From NCBI GenBank assembly GCA_019054805.1, contig JAHQIY010000002.1, forward strand, positions 4,650,001 to 4,714,000: a stretch of 64,000 nt of DNA. The letters run 5' to 3'. The DNA comes from Brachionus manjavacas. Taxonomy: Eukaryota; Rotifera; Eurotatoria; Ploima; Brachionidae. The notes under the pieces are model-generated. The model was not told the origin of the DNA, searched no databases, and saw only the letters and a program-made list of their open reading frames with translations. Position 1 is the stretch's first letter, and each line of letters starts with the position of its first letter. This document shows positions 1-11,554 of this stretch, one piece after another. The position numbers and the translations under genes are program-made.

Positions 1-2497
1 AACTCGTCTCACCAACAAAAACGAGCCGGAACATTAACATCTTTTGAAAAATTTGACTCGAAAGATGTTTGGGCCTATGCAGATTATAAGTATATGGTAG
101 AATTGTGTGAAAAAAATTCATCAATATCTGATGTACAATAAACACTTGATAATAACTTAAATTTATAGTTGATTTAAGTGTATTGATTGGTCTGGTTTTG
201 GTTTTGATAAACGCAATGCTTTAGATTCAACTCTTTGGATAGGTTCTAAACAAGCAAATACTCCATGTCATTTTGATACTTATGGATACAATTTAGTTGC
301 CCAAATTTATGGATGGTAATTATTTTTTATGAAATTTAAGTTTTGTACTTAGTAATTCGTTTAGCATTTTAGTATATTAATAAAAATTTAGGATATCTTT
401 ATTAAGTATTATTCAAATGTCGAAAATTCTATGCAATATGAAAACTTACTATTGAAATTACAGTACAAATATACAAAACTAATATATGCTATCTCAAAAA
501 TTTTAATTGAAATATTTTTTTTAATTTCGATGTAAAAAAATTAAAAAAAAAACATATTTTTTGTTTAAATATTTTTGTTTTTAAATTTTTAGAATATGTT
601 TTAGTTTTTGAGCTCATAAAATTTTAAATTGATTAAAATGATTTCATAAAGTGCATCTGACAAATGCTGCTATTCAATACAAGCCAAAAATTAAAAAAAG
701 TTAAAAATTTTAGTAGATAAAGTCTCAAATATATACAACTAAAACGACAATTTTCGAGTTCGAAAGTCATAAGGAATCAAAATTTTGAATTAAGTTAAAT
801 CAACTTTTTCATAATTCTAAGTCATGTGATATTGACTAAGCCATTTTGATTATTAATCAATCAATATGTTCTGTTTCCATCGACTACCATGTTATATAAA
901 AATTTTTGGAAAAATTTGGTTTTTAAATTTTATTATTTTTTCCTTTTTATTTTTCTTTTTACAAAAACTATAATACTCTTGTATTAATCTAAAAGAAATC
1001 TTTGTTAGCTAGAAGAAATCAATTAACATGTACAACGATAAAAAGTAGTTTGACAATAACAAAATTAGCAAATATAATAATTATAATATATATTTATATA
1101 TAAGCTGCAGCAAGACTAGCTTGCGGAGGTGGCCTACTAGGAGGTCACTTATGATAGCTACTTGCACATAACACATAGAAAAGTACTAAAAAAATAAATG
1201 CCGTTTGGTTTAAATATATTAGATAATGAATTCTAAAGTTCGATTACACTGCACTGGATGATTAAGTCCTTTTAGCACTAGACTTAAAATTATTATAAAA
1301 TAATTTGAAATAACCATTCCGAATTTTTAAATTTTAAATTTTATTAATTTAAAAAGCCAGAATTTTCAAATATTATAAATTAAAATGTATCACACCCAAA
1401 AAATTATTTTGATAGATTGGTCAAATTTTTCTGAAAGTATATATAAGAAGATTTTTAACTTACAGTCATAGCATTTTTAATGAATGAAACTCATATAATT
1501 TAAATCATCTTATTATTATTTATTATGACTGGAAGTAAAAGGAATTATTTTGAAAAATTTTCTGAAAAATCGGACCAATTTAACAAATATCTAATAAATT
1601 GGGTGTAATAGATTTTAATTTATAAATTTTGAAAATTCTGACCGAAATACATGTAAAAAATAATAAATTTATGGTTTATTGGTTTGATAATTTGAAAATC
1701 TGGATAAGAATTGATCGTTGTGTTTTTGATTTTAATAATTTTATGAGAGTTTAATTTTTTTCCTTTTATAGTAAAAGATGGATCATGTTTGGTCCGAACG
1801 ATTCGCAATATTTGTATCCAAGTCGAATTCCATTTGAGGAATCAACTGTTTATAGTCAAGTTAATATTAGATATCCAGACTTAAAAAAATATCCGCTATT
1901 TAATAAAGTCACACCTTATGTGGTTGATTTACAGCCTGGGGATATTTTATTTGTGCCACATCACTGGTGGCACTATGTCGAGAGTCAAGCCGATTCTATA
2001 TCTATTAACACTTGGGTTGAAATGAAAGAAATTGATGATTTTTCTAGGTTAAAGGAAATCTTAAGCAAAAGTCTAATTCAAGGTTTGATGGAATCCAATT
2101 TTATTGATTTGGATTCATGGATTAATAAATTAGAAGTACAAGCTTTTAAATTACCATTAAAATATTTTTTTTGTTTTTTTCAAAGAACTATCGACCTCAG
2201 AATGAAAACATGGAAATAATAAAAAATTGTTTGAATTCATTAGAAAATCAGCAGCAGCATTTAAAAGAAGATAGTGTATTAAACAATGTAGTCTCTTTAA
2301 TCGAGTCACATGAATATTTTAAATTTTTTGTAAAACAAATATCTTTTAATGAATTCATGTCCAAGTACGTCACTGAATGCTGTGAAGATTTTGAAATAAA
2401 ACCAGATCAATTTTTACTTAAATCTTTGGCTAATTCGATTACAGACTATCAAGTTATTGATTTAATAGCCAAAAATTTAATAAATAATTATAAATAA
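1..2497 (+). CDS. HSPBAP1: HSPB1-associated protein 1-like JmjC oxygenase (5' truncated by window)
   Basis: Exons 1-132, 179-315, 1772-2135 and 2186-2497; the N-terminus lies before the window. The product belongs to the JmjC Fe(II)/2-oxoglutarate oxygenase family and resembles animal HSPBAP1, whose substrate is poorly defined. Visible family blocks are WAYADYKY in the first exon, TLWIGS then CHFDTYG (the HxD iron ligands) in the second, and YPSRIPFEES and LFVPHHWWHYVES (distal His) in the third. The end, with SITDYQVIDLIAKNLI, resembles the HSPBAP1 C-terminus. An apparent frameshift near 2136-2185 is a 50-bp GT-AG intron in phase 0. The long intron 316-1771 separates the two halves of the JmjC fold. 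The acceptor at 178 is the least certain junction. An AATAAA overlaps the stop codon (2493-2498). Confidence 0.85.
1107..1157. repeat. Two adjacent hairpins inside the HSPBAP1 intron
   Basis: A G+C-richer island in an otherwise A+T-rich intron. GCAAG-ACTAG-CTTGC can form one hairpin. GTGGCCT...AGGTCAC forms a second 7-bp stem with one G-T pair. No known RNA family was recognised. Confidence 0.3.
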
Positions 2498-2591
2498 ATT
2501 AGTATTTTTCTAATATTTTAAACTGGGTATAATATCCCAAATTATTTTTACAAATGAAAACAAAATTTATCTTAAACATCTAGATTTTAAA

Positions 2592-4047
2592 ATGGTTCGA
2601 TCAAGTAAAAAACAAAATCGAATTAAAAAAGAAAAGTATCAATCGGTGAATTCTGATTCCGACAATGATCATTACAATGGTAACTTTGATCAGAGTAATC
2701 CTTTGGCTGGAGATGAAATTGAAGATTTTAACTCTAATCAAGATAAAGTAATAAAATATTTTTTTAAATTTTTATTTTAATTTTATAATTAAAAAATAGA
2801 TTTTACTTGATAAAATGAATAAAAAATCAAAAAAATCGTTTAATTATTCATCAGATGAGAATGAAGTTTTGGCTTTCGATGATGATGACGACTCAGATGA
2901 TGATAAATATGATGAAGACAAATTTAACATTGACGATGAAGATGATGAGGAAGATAAAGAGCTAATTGATGAAGATGACGAATTGATTTCAAGTGCTTGG
3001 GGTAGCAAGAAGTCCATCTATTATTCTGGTAATAAGATCGAAAATGACGAAGATGCTGAATTGGAAGAGGAAGAGGCAAGAATGTTACAGAGCAAAATGA
3101 TGAAACAATTGGACACTAATGATTTTGGTCTAGATGCGTTCAAGAGCCAGGAAAAATCTTTAAAAACCACTGATGAATTAGAAGCTAAAAAAATAGCTCA
3201 AAAAGCTTTAGGTGAAGAGTCGAATGATGAAATGGAAAAAAACTTAGAGACAATTTCGAAAAATTTGGAAAAAATGTCAACTAAAGAAAAACTTGAATTT
3301 TTGCGACAGGAATCGCCCGAATTTTTAGAATTGGTGCGCGATTTTAAGGAAAAAATGAGCGAACTGCACACTTCATTACTTCCCATTTACAAACTTATCA
3401 AAAATGGACGCATTCCAAACTCAATAGCTGCCGATTTTATTATGAATAAAACAAAATTGTACCTAATGTATGCCTCTCATTTGAGTCTTTATTTTGCCTT
3501 AAAATCTCAGCGCTTGCCCATCGACAACCATCCAATTGTGAAAAATATTCTACAATTTAGAAATTTGTGTAAGCAGATAGCTCCTATAGATGAGAGTTTG
3601 GACGATGAGGTCAAGTTTTTGATAGAATCTATTGAGAGTGGGCGGCAATTGAACTTTAGAAAAAGTAAACAGGATTCAAATGGAAAAAGAGCTAAAAAAT
3701 CAGTTAAATTCAACATGGTCAGGGAGGATAGGAATAAACTTGTTTATGATGACGATGTGGACTCCGAGTCTGAACCAGAAATGGCTGCTGAACATGCTGA
3801 GAAAAAAGATGAGCATTCAAATGCGGATAAACGTGCTATTAATTATGAAATAATGAAAAATAAGGGTCTTACTCCAAAGCGAGATAAAATGTATCGGAAC
3901 CCACGTGTACGCAATCGTATCAAATCTCGTAAGGCACTGATCAAACACAAATCAATAGTTCCCAAAGTTAGAACCCAAGATAAACGCTATGCTGGTGAAG
4001 CTACTGGTATCAGAACAAATGTTGTTAGAGCAGTTAAAATAAAATAG
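2592..4047 (+). CDS. UTP3: UTP3/SAS10, small-subunit processome protein
   Basis: Exons 2592-2747 and 2800-4047, joined in phase 0 across a 52-bp GT-AG intron; 467 residues. UTP3/SAS10 is a nucleolar component of the U3 snoRNP small-subunit processome needed for early 18S rRNA processing. The N-terminal third is very acidic, with Asp/Glu runs around residues 78-120. The Sas10/Utp3/C1D domain spans roughly residues 224-314, beginning near QESPEFLELV and including RLPIDNHPIVKNI. The basic C-terminal Sas10 domain (about 396-467) contains KRAINYEIMKNKGLTP and RYAGEATGIR, both strongly family-typical. The start is the first ATG of exon 1, giving the basic N-terminus MVRSSKKQNR. Polyadenylation signals occur at 4068-4077. 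The gene lies 94 bp downstream of HSPBAP1 on the same strand. Confidence 0.95.
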
Positions 4048-4228
4048 ATTTTGGATTAAATAACTTAAATAAATAAATCAAAAAAATTCAAGTTTTTAAA
4101 TATTTTTTCCCAAAAAATTGGTAACCTAATCTTAAAATCTTGAATGGATTAAAAAGCGATATAAAGTATCAAAAAGTATTAAGGTAAGAAGCTAGTTACA
4201 AAAAGTCCAAAAGATAATTTTAATAAAA

Positions 4229-4535
4229 TGGACTTGTTTTTAAGTCACAAAAACTTAAGTTAAGTCATTACTTGACTTTGACTTAGAAAGTACGACTTAT
4301 TATTAAGTCACTTTATTTTTGCTGTTTAAATTTTCCTAAGATTTTTAAGAAAGTGTCATATTGAAAAATATGATCTAATTTAAAATTTTAAAAACATAAA
4401 TTCACTCTTTGAAAGAAATTTTAAACATTTGAGTTTAATTTAATGAGTTTTATTTTTAAATTTTATTAATTTAATTTAAGTTTTATTTTTAAACCTGAGT
4501 TGTTCAAACGTCTTGATTTTTGAAGTCAAAGTCCA
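4229..4535. repeat. Degenerate copy of the AAGTC-rich foldback MITE family
   Basis: The left end, GACTTGTTTTTAAGTCAC, closely matches the end of the better preserved element at 37901-38172. Repeated AAGTC/GACTT words follow, and CAAAGTCCA near 4527-4535 is a likely right end. The arms no longer pair well and no target duplication was found. Confidence 0.5.
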
Positions 4536-4571
4536 GTTTTGAGATTTGACTTGACTTGAAATTTCTGAGAC

Positions 4572-4980
4572 ATCGGTCTTATCTATTCTACTCTATGAAT
4601 ACGAGTCATGGATCATAACACCGCAAACAATCAAAAACTTTGTGACTGAGGGCAATCGTCGAATGCTCAACATAATGCAACTTGACCATATCCCACTAGA
4701 GAATAGACTCGCGCTCATAAAAAATATTCGTTCACGGCAACTAGGATAGCTTGGCCGCGCACTAGATATGGAAAGCAAAAACGAACCAGCAAGAATATTT
4801 GCAGCTACAAGCCAGAAGGATGACATGGTCAGGCAAGTAGAGGCGCCAAGAAGCTCCCATACAAATGTCAAATAGCTGAGATGCTTATTAGTTGCTCAGA
4901 CAAACTCACAGATGAGGAGATGAGGGTACTAGCGATGGATAGAAACAAATGGAGAGAGAACAGGAGAGGAACATTCTGAG
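4572..4980 (+). pseudogene. RTE-like LINE relic, 3' end of pol
   Basis: Reading + strand gives the C-terminal region found after the reverse transcriptase of RTE-type and related LINEs: LLYEYESWIITP, then NRRMLNIMQLDHIPLENRL, then an R-x-x-QLG-stop-LGRALDM block. A later frame holds TDEEMRVLAMDRNKWREN, typical of the extreme C-terminus. An in-frame TAG interrupts the RQLGWLG-like motif and a frame change precedes the last block, so it is not coding. The open frame on the opposite strand is its shadow. Confidence 0.7.
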
Positions 4981-6851
4981 AAAAATTAAATTTTTGGTTT
5001 GCATTTTTGAAGTTGAGAATAATTCACTCTAAGATAGAAATTGTAAAACTCAAATTTTTCAAACACATTAAATTTTATTTTGAATTTATGATATCTTTAC
5101 TTTTAGGTTTTTTTTGATTATTTTTCACTCTTTTTTTTAAATCCTTTTAATTTCAAAAAAGAATTGAAATTTTATAATTTGAGTCAAATGACTTGATTTC
5201 TTTTTGACTTTTACACAAATCTGCTTAAAACCCAAAAAAGTTAAATTCAAAAAAATGTTTGATTCTTTGCAAAATTCAATTTTATATTCAAATATGTAAT
5301 TGACTTAAAATGATTGCTCAAATTTTAATATATGTTTAATTTTGAAATCAAAAAAATTTTTTTATACAATTATCAATGATCTTTATATAATTTGAAAGTT
5401 CTTGTCTCTCAAACAGTTGACATAAATTATGTGAAACTGTATTTTAAGACGCAAAATAAGAGATAATTAATTAATAACTTTATTCTGTAATAAACAGCTA
5501 TTTCTAACCTAAACAAATAATAATGAAAATAATACCAATAACTTAAAACTGATCCCACATGACTTTTAATTTAAACAGTGTAAAGTATTAACAAATTTCT
5601 AGACGCATGAGACCGTTGCACTATGAAACTATAGACATCTAACTAAAACGCAGTGGTACATTTTAATTAATGTCGCTAAATTTTATTTTTACTAAATTTT
5701 AAAGTATTTGGGGCAGAGAAGAAATTTTATTTAATTGTTAAAAAGGACAAATCATTTAGATTACAGAAAAAGTTGATTGAAACAATTGGCAATAAATAAC
5801 CATAATTTCAATTCAAAAGAAAGTATTCTGTGTTCAATCTTATTTACCATTAGATATGATCGAGGAAGATCGTAAATTTGACAAGTCTATCTAACAAGAA
5901 AATATTTTGACAAAAAGTTGTCCATGAAATTAAAACAGGTTTTTTTTTAAACCGGTTCTGTAATTAATTTCTTCATTTTTATTTGAATTTTTAAGTAGAT
6001 ATCATATTTTTTTTTGCAAAATGAATGAAAACCGCTTTCATATAAATAAAGAATATCATAATTAATACCTATGCGAAATATCGAAAACTTTCTTAAAATC
6101 AAATATTATTTAAACGAAGAGATCTGCAAAACAATAAAAACTTAACCTATTAAAGCCTATTCAAGGAGCTACGGCATATTCAAAAAATAACAGAGATAAT
6201 CACATGTTTAAATGGTAAAAAAAAAAAAAAATTGTCTTAAACGGAGAAATTGAATTTTAATTAATTAAAACTATTAATAAATATATTTTTTTTCGTTTAT
6301 TCAAGAATTTTCTTTTTTAACTATTTCAAGACATTTTTTTACCTGAGAAATTTTTTTGACATTAAGATCATTTTAAAACACTTTTTTTTCATCTGAAGGA
6401 AACTTTATTCAAGAATTTTAATTAGAATATTTCTAAAATTTTAAAGTTTAAATTTTAATTAAAAAACATTAATTGTTATATTATTTTATGCTTTTATAAA
6501 TTTGAACATTATATTAAATATCTTGGAAGTTCCAAAATATTTTAAATTACAATAAACGAATGACTTAATTGCAGATTCTGATAATTAAATTTTTTTTTAG
6601 AGTCAAAAAAATTTTATGTTAACGAAAATTAAGATTTATTCATTCATTAAATTCCAATGTAAAACAAAAAAATTATTTATGTTTTTTATTTTATTTATAT
6701 CTGTTTATTTCAATTTAAAAAATGTAACTTTTTTAAAGTTATTTAAATTACCAGTCAAATTTGAATTTGATTTTTCTGAAATTCTATTAAATATTAATGG
6801 TAAATTTTAAGTTTTTTTATAAAATATATTCATCTAAATCTAGATAGATTG
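4981..6851. other. Intergenic A+T-rich stretch
   Basis: No gene, RNA or repeat with clear ends recognised. Small open frames, for example 6616-6810, have low-complexity Phe/Lys/Leu-rich products typical of A+T-rich DNA. A poly-T/AG at about 6590-6600 could be a splice acceptor for a cupin-gene 5' UTR, but this is unsupported. Confidence 0.4.
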
Positions 6852-7370
6852 ATGCTTAAAATGTCTACGTACAATTATACAGCGGACTTTTTTAAAAAAT
6901 TTCTAAACATGAAGCCTCACATAGAAGGCGGCCATTATAACGAAAGTTTTTATTCACAAGATAAAGTAATAATCCAATGTCAAAATGACAAAAAAGATGA
7001 GAGATTTAGATGGAGTAGTATATATTTTTTACTTGAAAAAAATGAGGTTTCTAATTTTCACAGATTAAAGTCTGATGAAATGTGGTATTTCCATGCCGGA
7101 AATTCGTTGACTATTTATATCATTACACCAGGCGGTGAATTGATAATAAAGCAACTTGGTTTAGATATAAATAATGGAGATGAACCCCAAGTCCTTGTTC
7201 CTAAGGATCATGTATTTGGTTCAGCTATGAATTGTGAGGGATTCTCTTTAGTTGGCTGCATGGTTTCACCTGGATTTGATTCTCAAGATTTTGAAATATT
7301 CAAAAGAGACGAATTAGTAAAAGAATACCCTCAACATGAAGCAATCATAACAAGACTCACAAGAGATTGA
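6852..7370 (+). CDS. Cupin_5 (DUF985) family protein, intronless
   Basis: Single exon of 172 codons from ATG 6852; a second in-frame ATG at 6861 is possible. The sequence fits the cupin_5/DUF985 family, a small beta-barrel family common in bacteria, fungi and plants whose biochemical role is largely unknown. Hallmarks run end to end: KPHIEGGHYNESF (residues 21-33), FRWSSIYFLLE (52-62), NFHRLKSDEMWYFHAG (68-83), PQVLVPKDHVFG (112-123), LVGCMVSPGFD (133-143) and RDELVKEYPQHEAIITRL (152-169). His and Glu in the HR..SDE..YFH block sit where cupins bind metal. Length is normal for the family. An AATAAA lies at 7413-7418. Lack of introns beside intron-containing neighbours may reflect horizontal acquisition or simple intron loss. 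Confidence 0.92.
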   Translation: MLKMSTYNYTADFFKKFLNMKPHIEGGHYNESFYSQDKVIIQCQNDKKDERFRWSSIYFLLEKNEVSNFHRLKSDEMWYFHAGNSLTIYIITPGGELIIKQLGLDINNGDEPQVLVPKDHVFGSAMNCEGFSLVGCMVSPGFDSQDFEIFKRDELVKEYPQHEAIITRLTRD

Positions 7371-10300
7371 ACATTTTTTGTTAAAAACATACTTTATTTT
7401 TAATTTTATTCGAATAAAAAGCCAGCAAAAATAATTTTAAACATCAAGCATTTCAAAAAATTTTAATTTTGAAAATATAATCAAATAAACATTTATTTAA
7501 AAAAATAGAATTAAATTAACTTTCCTATGCGTCTAAACGTAAGAATTTAATTGAAAAGATCCATTGATTATATAGGAAGAAATGTTGCGATTTTATAAAT
7601 ATTCAGAAATTTTTTATTTTTTCATACATTTTAGAATTTAAACTATTTTAATTTAAAAAAATAAAATGGATTTAAAAAATTCAATATTAAATCATTTTCA
7701 AGTTTTGAGAATTATAAAATTTTTTTGAAACAATTTAAAAAAATTCAATAAAAATTTGAACCAGTACAATTGCTTTAAGGTGTTTGAAAAATATTTTAAG
7801 TAAATGAACTTGCTTTAAGTAATACTATAAAATTAATTGAATATGAGATGACAATGCTAAGTCTGAATTTTAATTAAAACGATTTTATTCCAGTACTTAT
7901 TGCCTACAACCACTGGTTGTAGTAAAAAAAACACAAGAAAATCAAATTATGAGCCAAAATCGATTTTTACAAAAATTCATTTAAGTGTCGGAAAATAAAA
8001 TTTATAATTATATTGATTATCTAAAATATATTTATATAAATTGGATAATACATGTTCGGCTATTCTGGACATGAATTTTCGAAAAGCAATTTTTTTCCGC
8101 TCTTGAGCAATCATTTCTTCCGATTAGGAACAATTCAAAACATAGATGATAATTGCACTTGGGATCAAAATGATTTTTTCTATGTTCAAATAAAATTTGA
8201 TTACTTAATTATTCTTGAATCAAATAAATGCTGTTTTAGTATTTTAGTACAAATTTTTATTCATTCAAAATTAATTTATTTTAAATAGACTTTTTGTTTT
8301 TGATCACAAAAGACATTTTAGACCAAGTCTTAAATTTAAAATTTCATGACTAATTTTATATCTTTTTAATGTTGTTTTTAAACATTAGCTTCAAATCATA
8401 AGACTTTAAAGCTTTTATTTTAAACAAAAATTAAAAATCACTTGAACTTATTTTATTAGATTTAACTCAAGTAGGTTGACTAGAGGAAATCAGTAATCAA
8501 AAGTTGATCCAATAAGTGTTTGTTTTAAACTTTTTAATTTTTTTTATTAAAATTATATTTACTCTTTTGTTTACTTTAACTTGTTCGGAAAAAATCTGAG
8601 CTTTTTAAGTACTTTTTAGCATCATAAAGATTTTTTTCTAAATTGGGATTGAATTTTTAGACTGGAGTAGTTCTCGTTTAGAAAATTAGTGAAGATAAGC
8701 AAATAAACTAAACGAGAAAAGAAATTTAGTTTCGAGATTTTTACATAGATAAAGATAATGTCTAGTCTTAAAATCAGTGAAAAATAAATATTTGTTTTGA
8801 GCTCTCTTAAATGTCTTAACGGTATAATCTTGTTTTAGAACGAAAATTTCTTATAAACTTTGACAAAATATTTTAATATTTGATCCCTAAAATCAATTTC
8901 AAACAAAAATGAGAACAGTTTTATAAACACAACCTAAACACTTTCTTTTACCATTTTATTGACAAAACAAATTTTGGTGGCAACTGGATATTTTGAAGAT
9001 TCAATTATTAGTTTTTATTTCTCTAAGAATAAAGATACAATTCAAAATGCTTTATTTTATTTATAAATAAAAAATTTTATTACTGGATCCGGATTGTTCG
9101 GAATGGTCCAAATAACAGTTTCATATACATTTGACTAGTTTCAACTACAAGCCATGTAATGATAGAATTATTTCAATAAATTTTTAAATAAATTTTAAAA
9201 AATAACAATTATAATTAAATAATAAGATAAATATTTAGTAATAGTTTTATTTTATTATTCAATTTTTTTTAGAAACTTCTACATTTCCTGTTACATTTTA
9301 TTAGGAAAATTTTTTTTTATTCTAATATTCAAATTGTTTATCAGAAAATTTGTTCTATTAGAGTCCTTTCATTGAAAATAACAATAAAGTTGGACACTAG
9401 AAACAAGTCAGGGTTTGACTTCCAATATAGAAAATATTTAAATCCAAATAAATTTTTTTTAAAAGTTTAGTTTGTCTTGTTTACAAAATTTTAGGTTTAT
9501 AATTTTTTTTAAGTGTTGGGAAGAATTCCTTTTGAAGTAAAATTACATGTATTGTTTTGAAAATTTTTTTAAAATTAATTCTATGAAATTAATTAATAAA
9601 CAGAGCTATTTGTTTAACTTATTTTTGCTAAATAAATACTCTAAAATCTTTGTTATTTTTCAAATCGCATAGTGACAAATTTATCAATTTTTTTTTTTTA
9701 ATCTTTTAAGAAAATTTTATCATTTTTGTCTCATTCAAATTTTTTGTAAATTTTAAATCAAAACAAAATTTGAGATTATATACAATATAATCAGATTAAA
9801 CCATGATGGTGATATGACATGACTTCAAGGATTAATAGAGATTAGTCCAATTGATTACGAAATAAATTATTTTATTGTCTTATTTTTTTCTTTTTAGGTA
9901 TTTCTTTAATTATATTGAAAAAAATTAAGGGTTAATGAAAAAAGTAAGATTATTTTTGTAAGAAACCGTAAATTCAAAATAGAAGACTTCGAAAAAAAAA
10001 GTTCTGAAAATTAACACCCTTCTGTTTGTCATTTATTTTTAGGCAAATATTAGATCTAAGAATTCCGAATCTACCAAACAACACAATATTTTTAATTTTA
10101 TTTTAATTGCATTTATTTATTTTTTTTCATATTTAAACATATTCACGGTCTTTTTTACTATTTAAATAATTAACCTATTCAACTAGGCGAATTTTGAAGT
10201 AAAGTAAATAGACAAAAAAGACCATTTTATTATCATTCATTTAAAATACGAAAATTCTTTTCAAGTTTTGATAAAAACCAAATAGCAGGCTGCATTTTTC

Positions 10301-11554
10301 AATATTTGTTGATAAAAATTTCTCAGCTTTCGGTGTCAGCAAAGATTTGACGACTTATCTCTCACAGATAACAAATTTTCAAATGTTCACTTAGCAAGTT
10401 TACTGTTAAATATTCATATAAAAAATTTGACCAAAATACAAATCGTGAAATTATGTAACATGTAATTTTTTTATAAAAGCTCTTAGGGATGTGAGAGTTA
10501 AAAAATTAGAGAGAGAATAAAATTTATTTATTTAAAAAAAATTATTTAATAGAGTCTTGGCCGGTTGGAATGGCCACTTGGTCTTTTCTTTCAGTCACAT
10601 GATAAAACTTGGCAACAATTTGAGAAAAATGTTAATTTAGTTGAGTTAGATTAAATAGTTATTGTATTTTATTATTTATTTCAATAAACAAAAATTGAAT
10701 AGTAAAAAAAAATTACTTTTTCTTGTTTTTATTTTGAAGAAGCAATGGCTCGGTACATTCAAAATGAAAAAAAAAGTAATTTGACAATTATGCAATTTGG
10801 CATAAATTAAATTTTATCTTTGCAAAATAGTCTAATTATCTCATGGCATTGATTGTAATTATAGTATTTTAAAAAATCTACACTCGACTGTCAATTATAG
10901 TCTCGTAGATTTTATGATCCTATTCATAAACAAAGATATGAATCAGAATTATTCCGTGTGGAGATTTATCATTACAAAAACGAAATATGATCGCTGCGAG
11001 AACTAGACCAACACGAAAAAAGATAAACGAGTTTATTTCTAAAAACTGTACTCCGTGCATTTTGCACAATTGCACAAGGCGGGGCTAACAATTAATCAAA
11101 AAAAAAAGCCCAACACAAATTTATTTTTTCTATAAATCGAAAAAAAGTGAAATCGAAAAAAAAAATATCTAGTCCTTAATGATTGCAAATAATTTTTCAA
11201 TCAATCAAGTCCGGAGTCGTCGATTAATCAGCTCTTATTTGTTTAATTAAAGCCAAGAGCCCCAAAATCGATTTGTTATGCAACTAGAATTTTGTTGTTT
11301 TTAATTAGCATTCTATTTAATTCCAAGACAAAGGTGGTTTACCCGAACGGCTCGTTTCAACCCAACACAACCAGAGACTTAACAAAAACAAATCGCTAAT
11401 TCAATTTTGTTTCTCTAAGTTCATTTAACTCGGCTCGTTTAGCCAAGCTCCATTCACCAAGGGAATAACTTCTGAACAACTTTTTTTGTTCTTTTTTTTC
11501 TGATCATTTATTCATAAGCATTAAATTAATTTTGAATAAAATTTTTAGATTCAA
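7371..11554. other. Intergenic region upstream of the Ig gene
   Basis: Mostly low-complexity A+T-rich DNA with no convincing coding sequence; the open frame at 8052-8288 has no recognisable composition or motif. A near-perfect palindrome lies at 7904-7922. The last 600 bases (about 10900-11550) are noticeably less A+T-biased and probably contain the promoter and 5' UTR of the Ig gene; TTTTTAG at 11542-11548 could be a cis or trans splice acceptor just before the start codon. Confidence 0.4.
7904..7922. repeat. Short perfect palindrome
   Basis: CTACAACCA-C-TGGTTGTAG: a 9-bp perfect stem around one base, with higher G+C than its surroundings. Confidence 0.5.

Noticed and set aside
2136-2219. 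Apparent frameshift splitting the HSPBAP1 gene into two genes
   Set aside because: A 50-bp GT-AG intron (2136-2185) in phase 0 joins the frames exactly.
8052-8288. 78-codon open frame
   Set aside because: No family resemblance and low-complexity C-terminal half.
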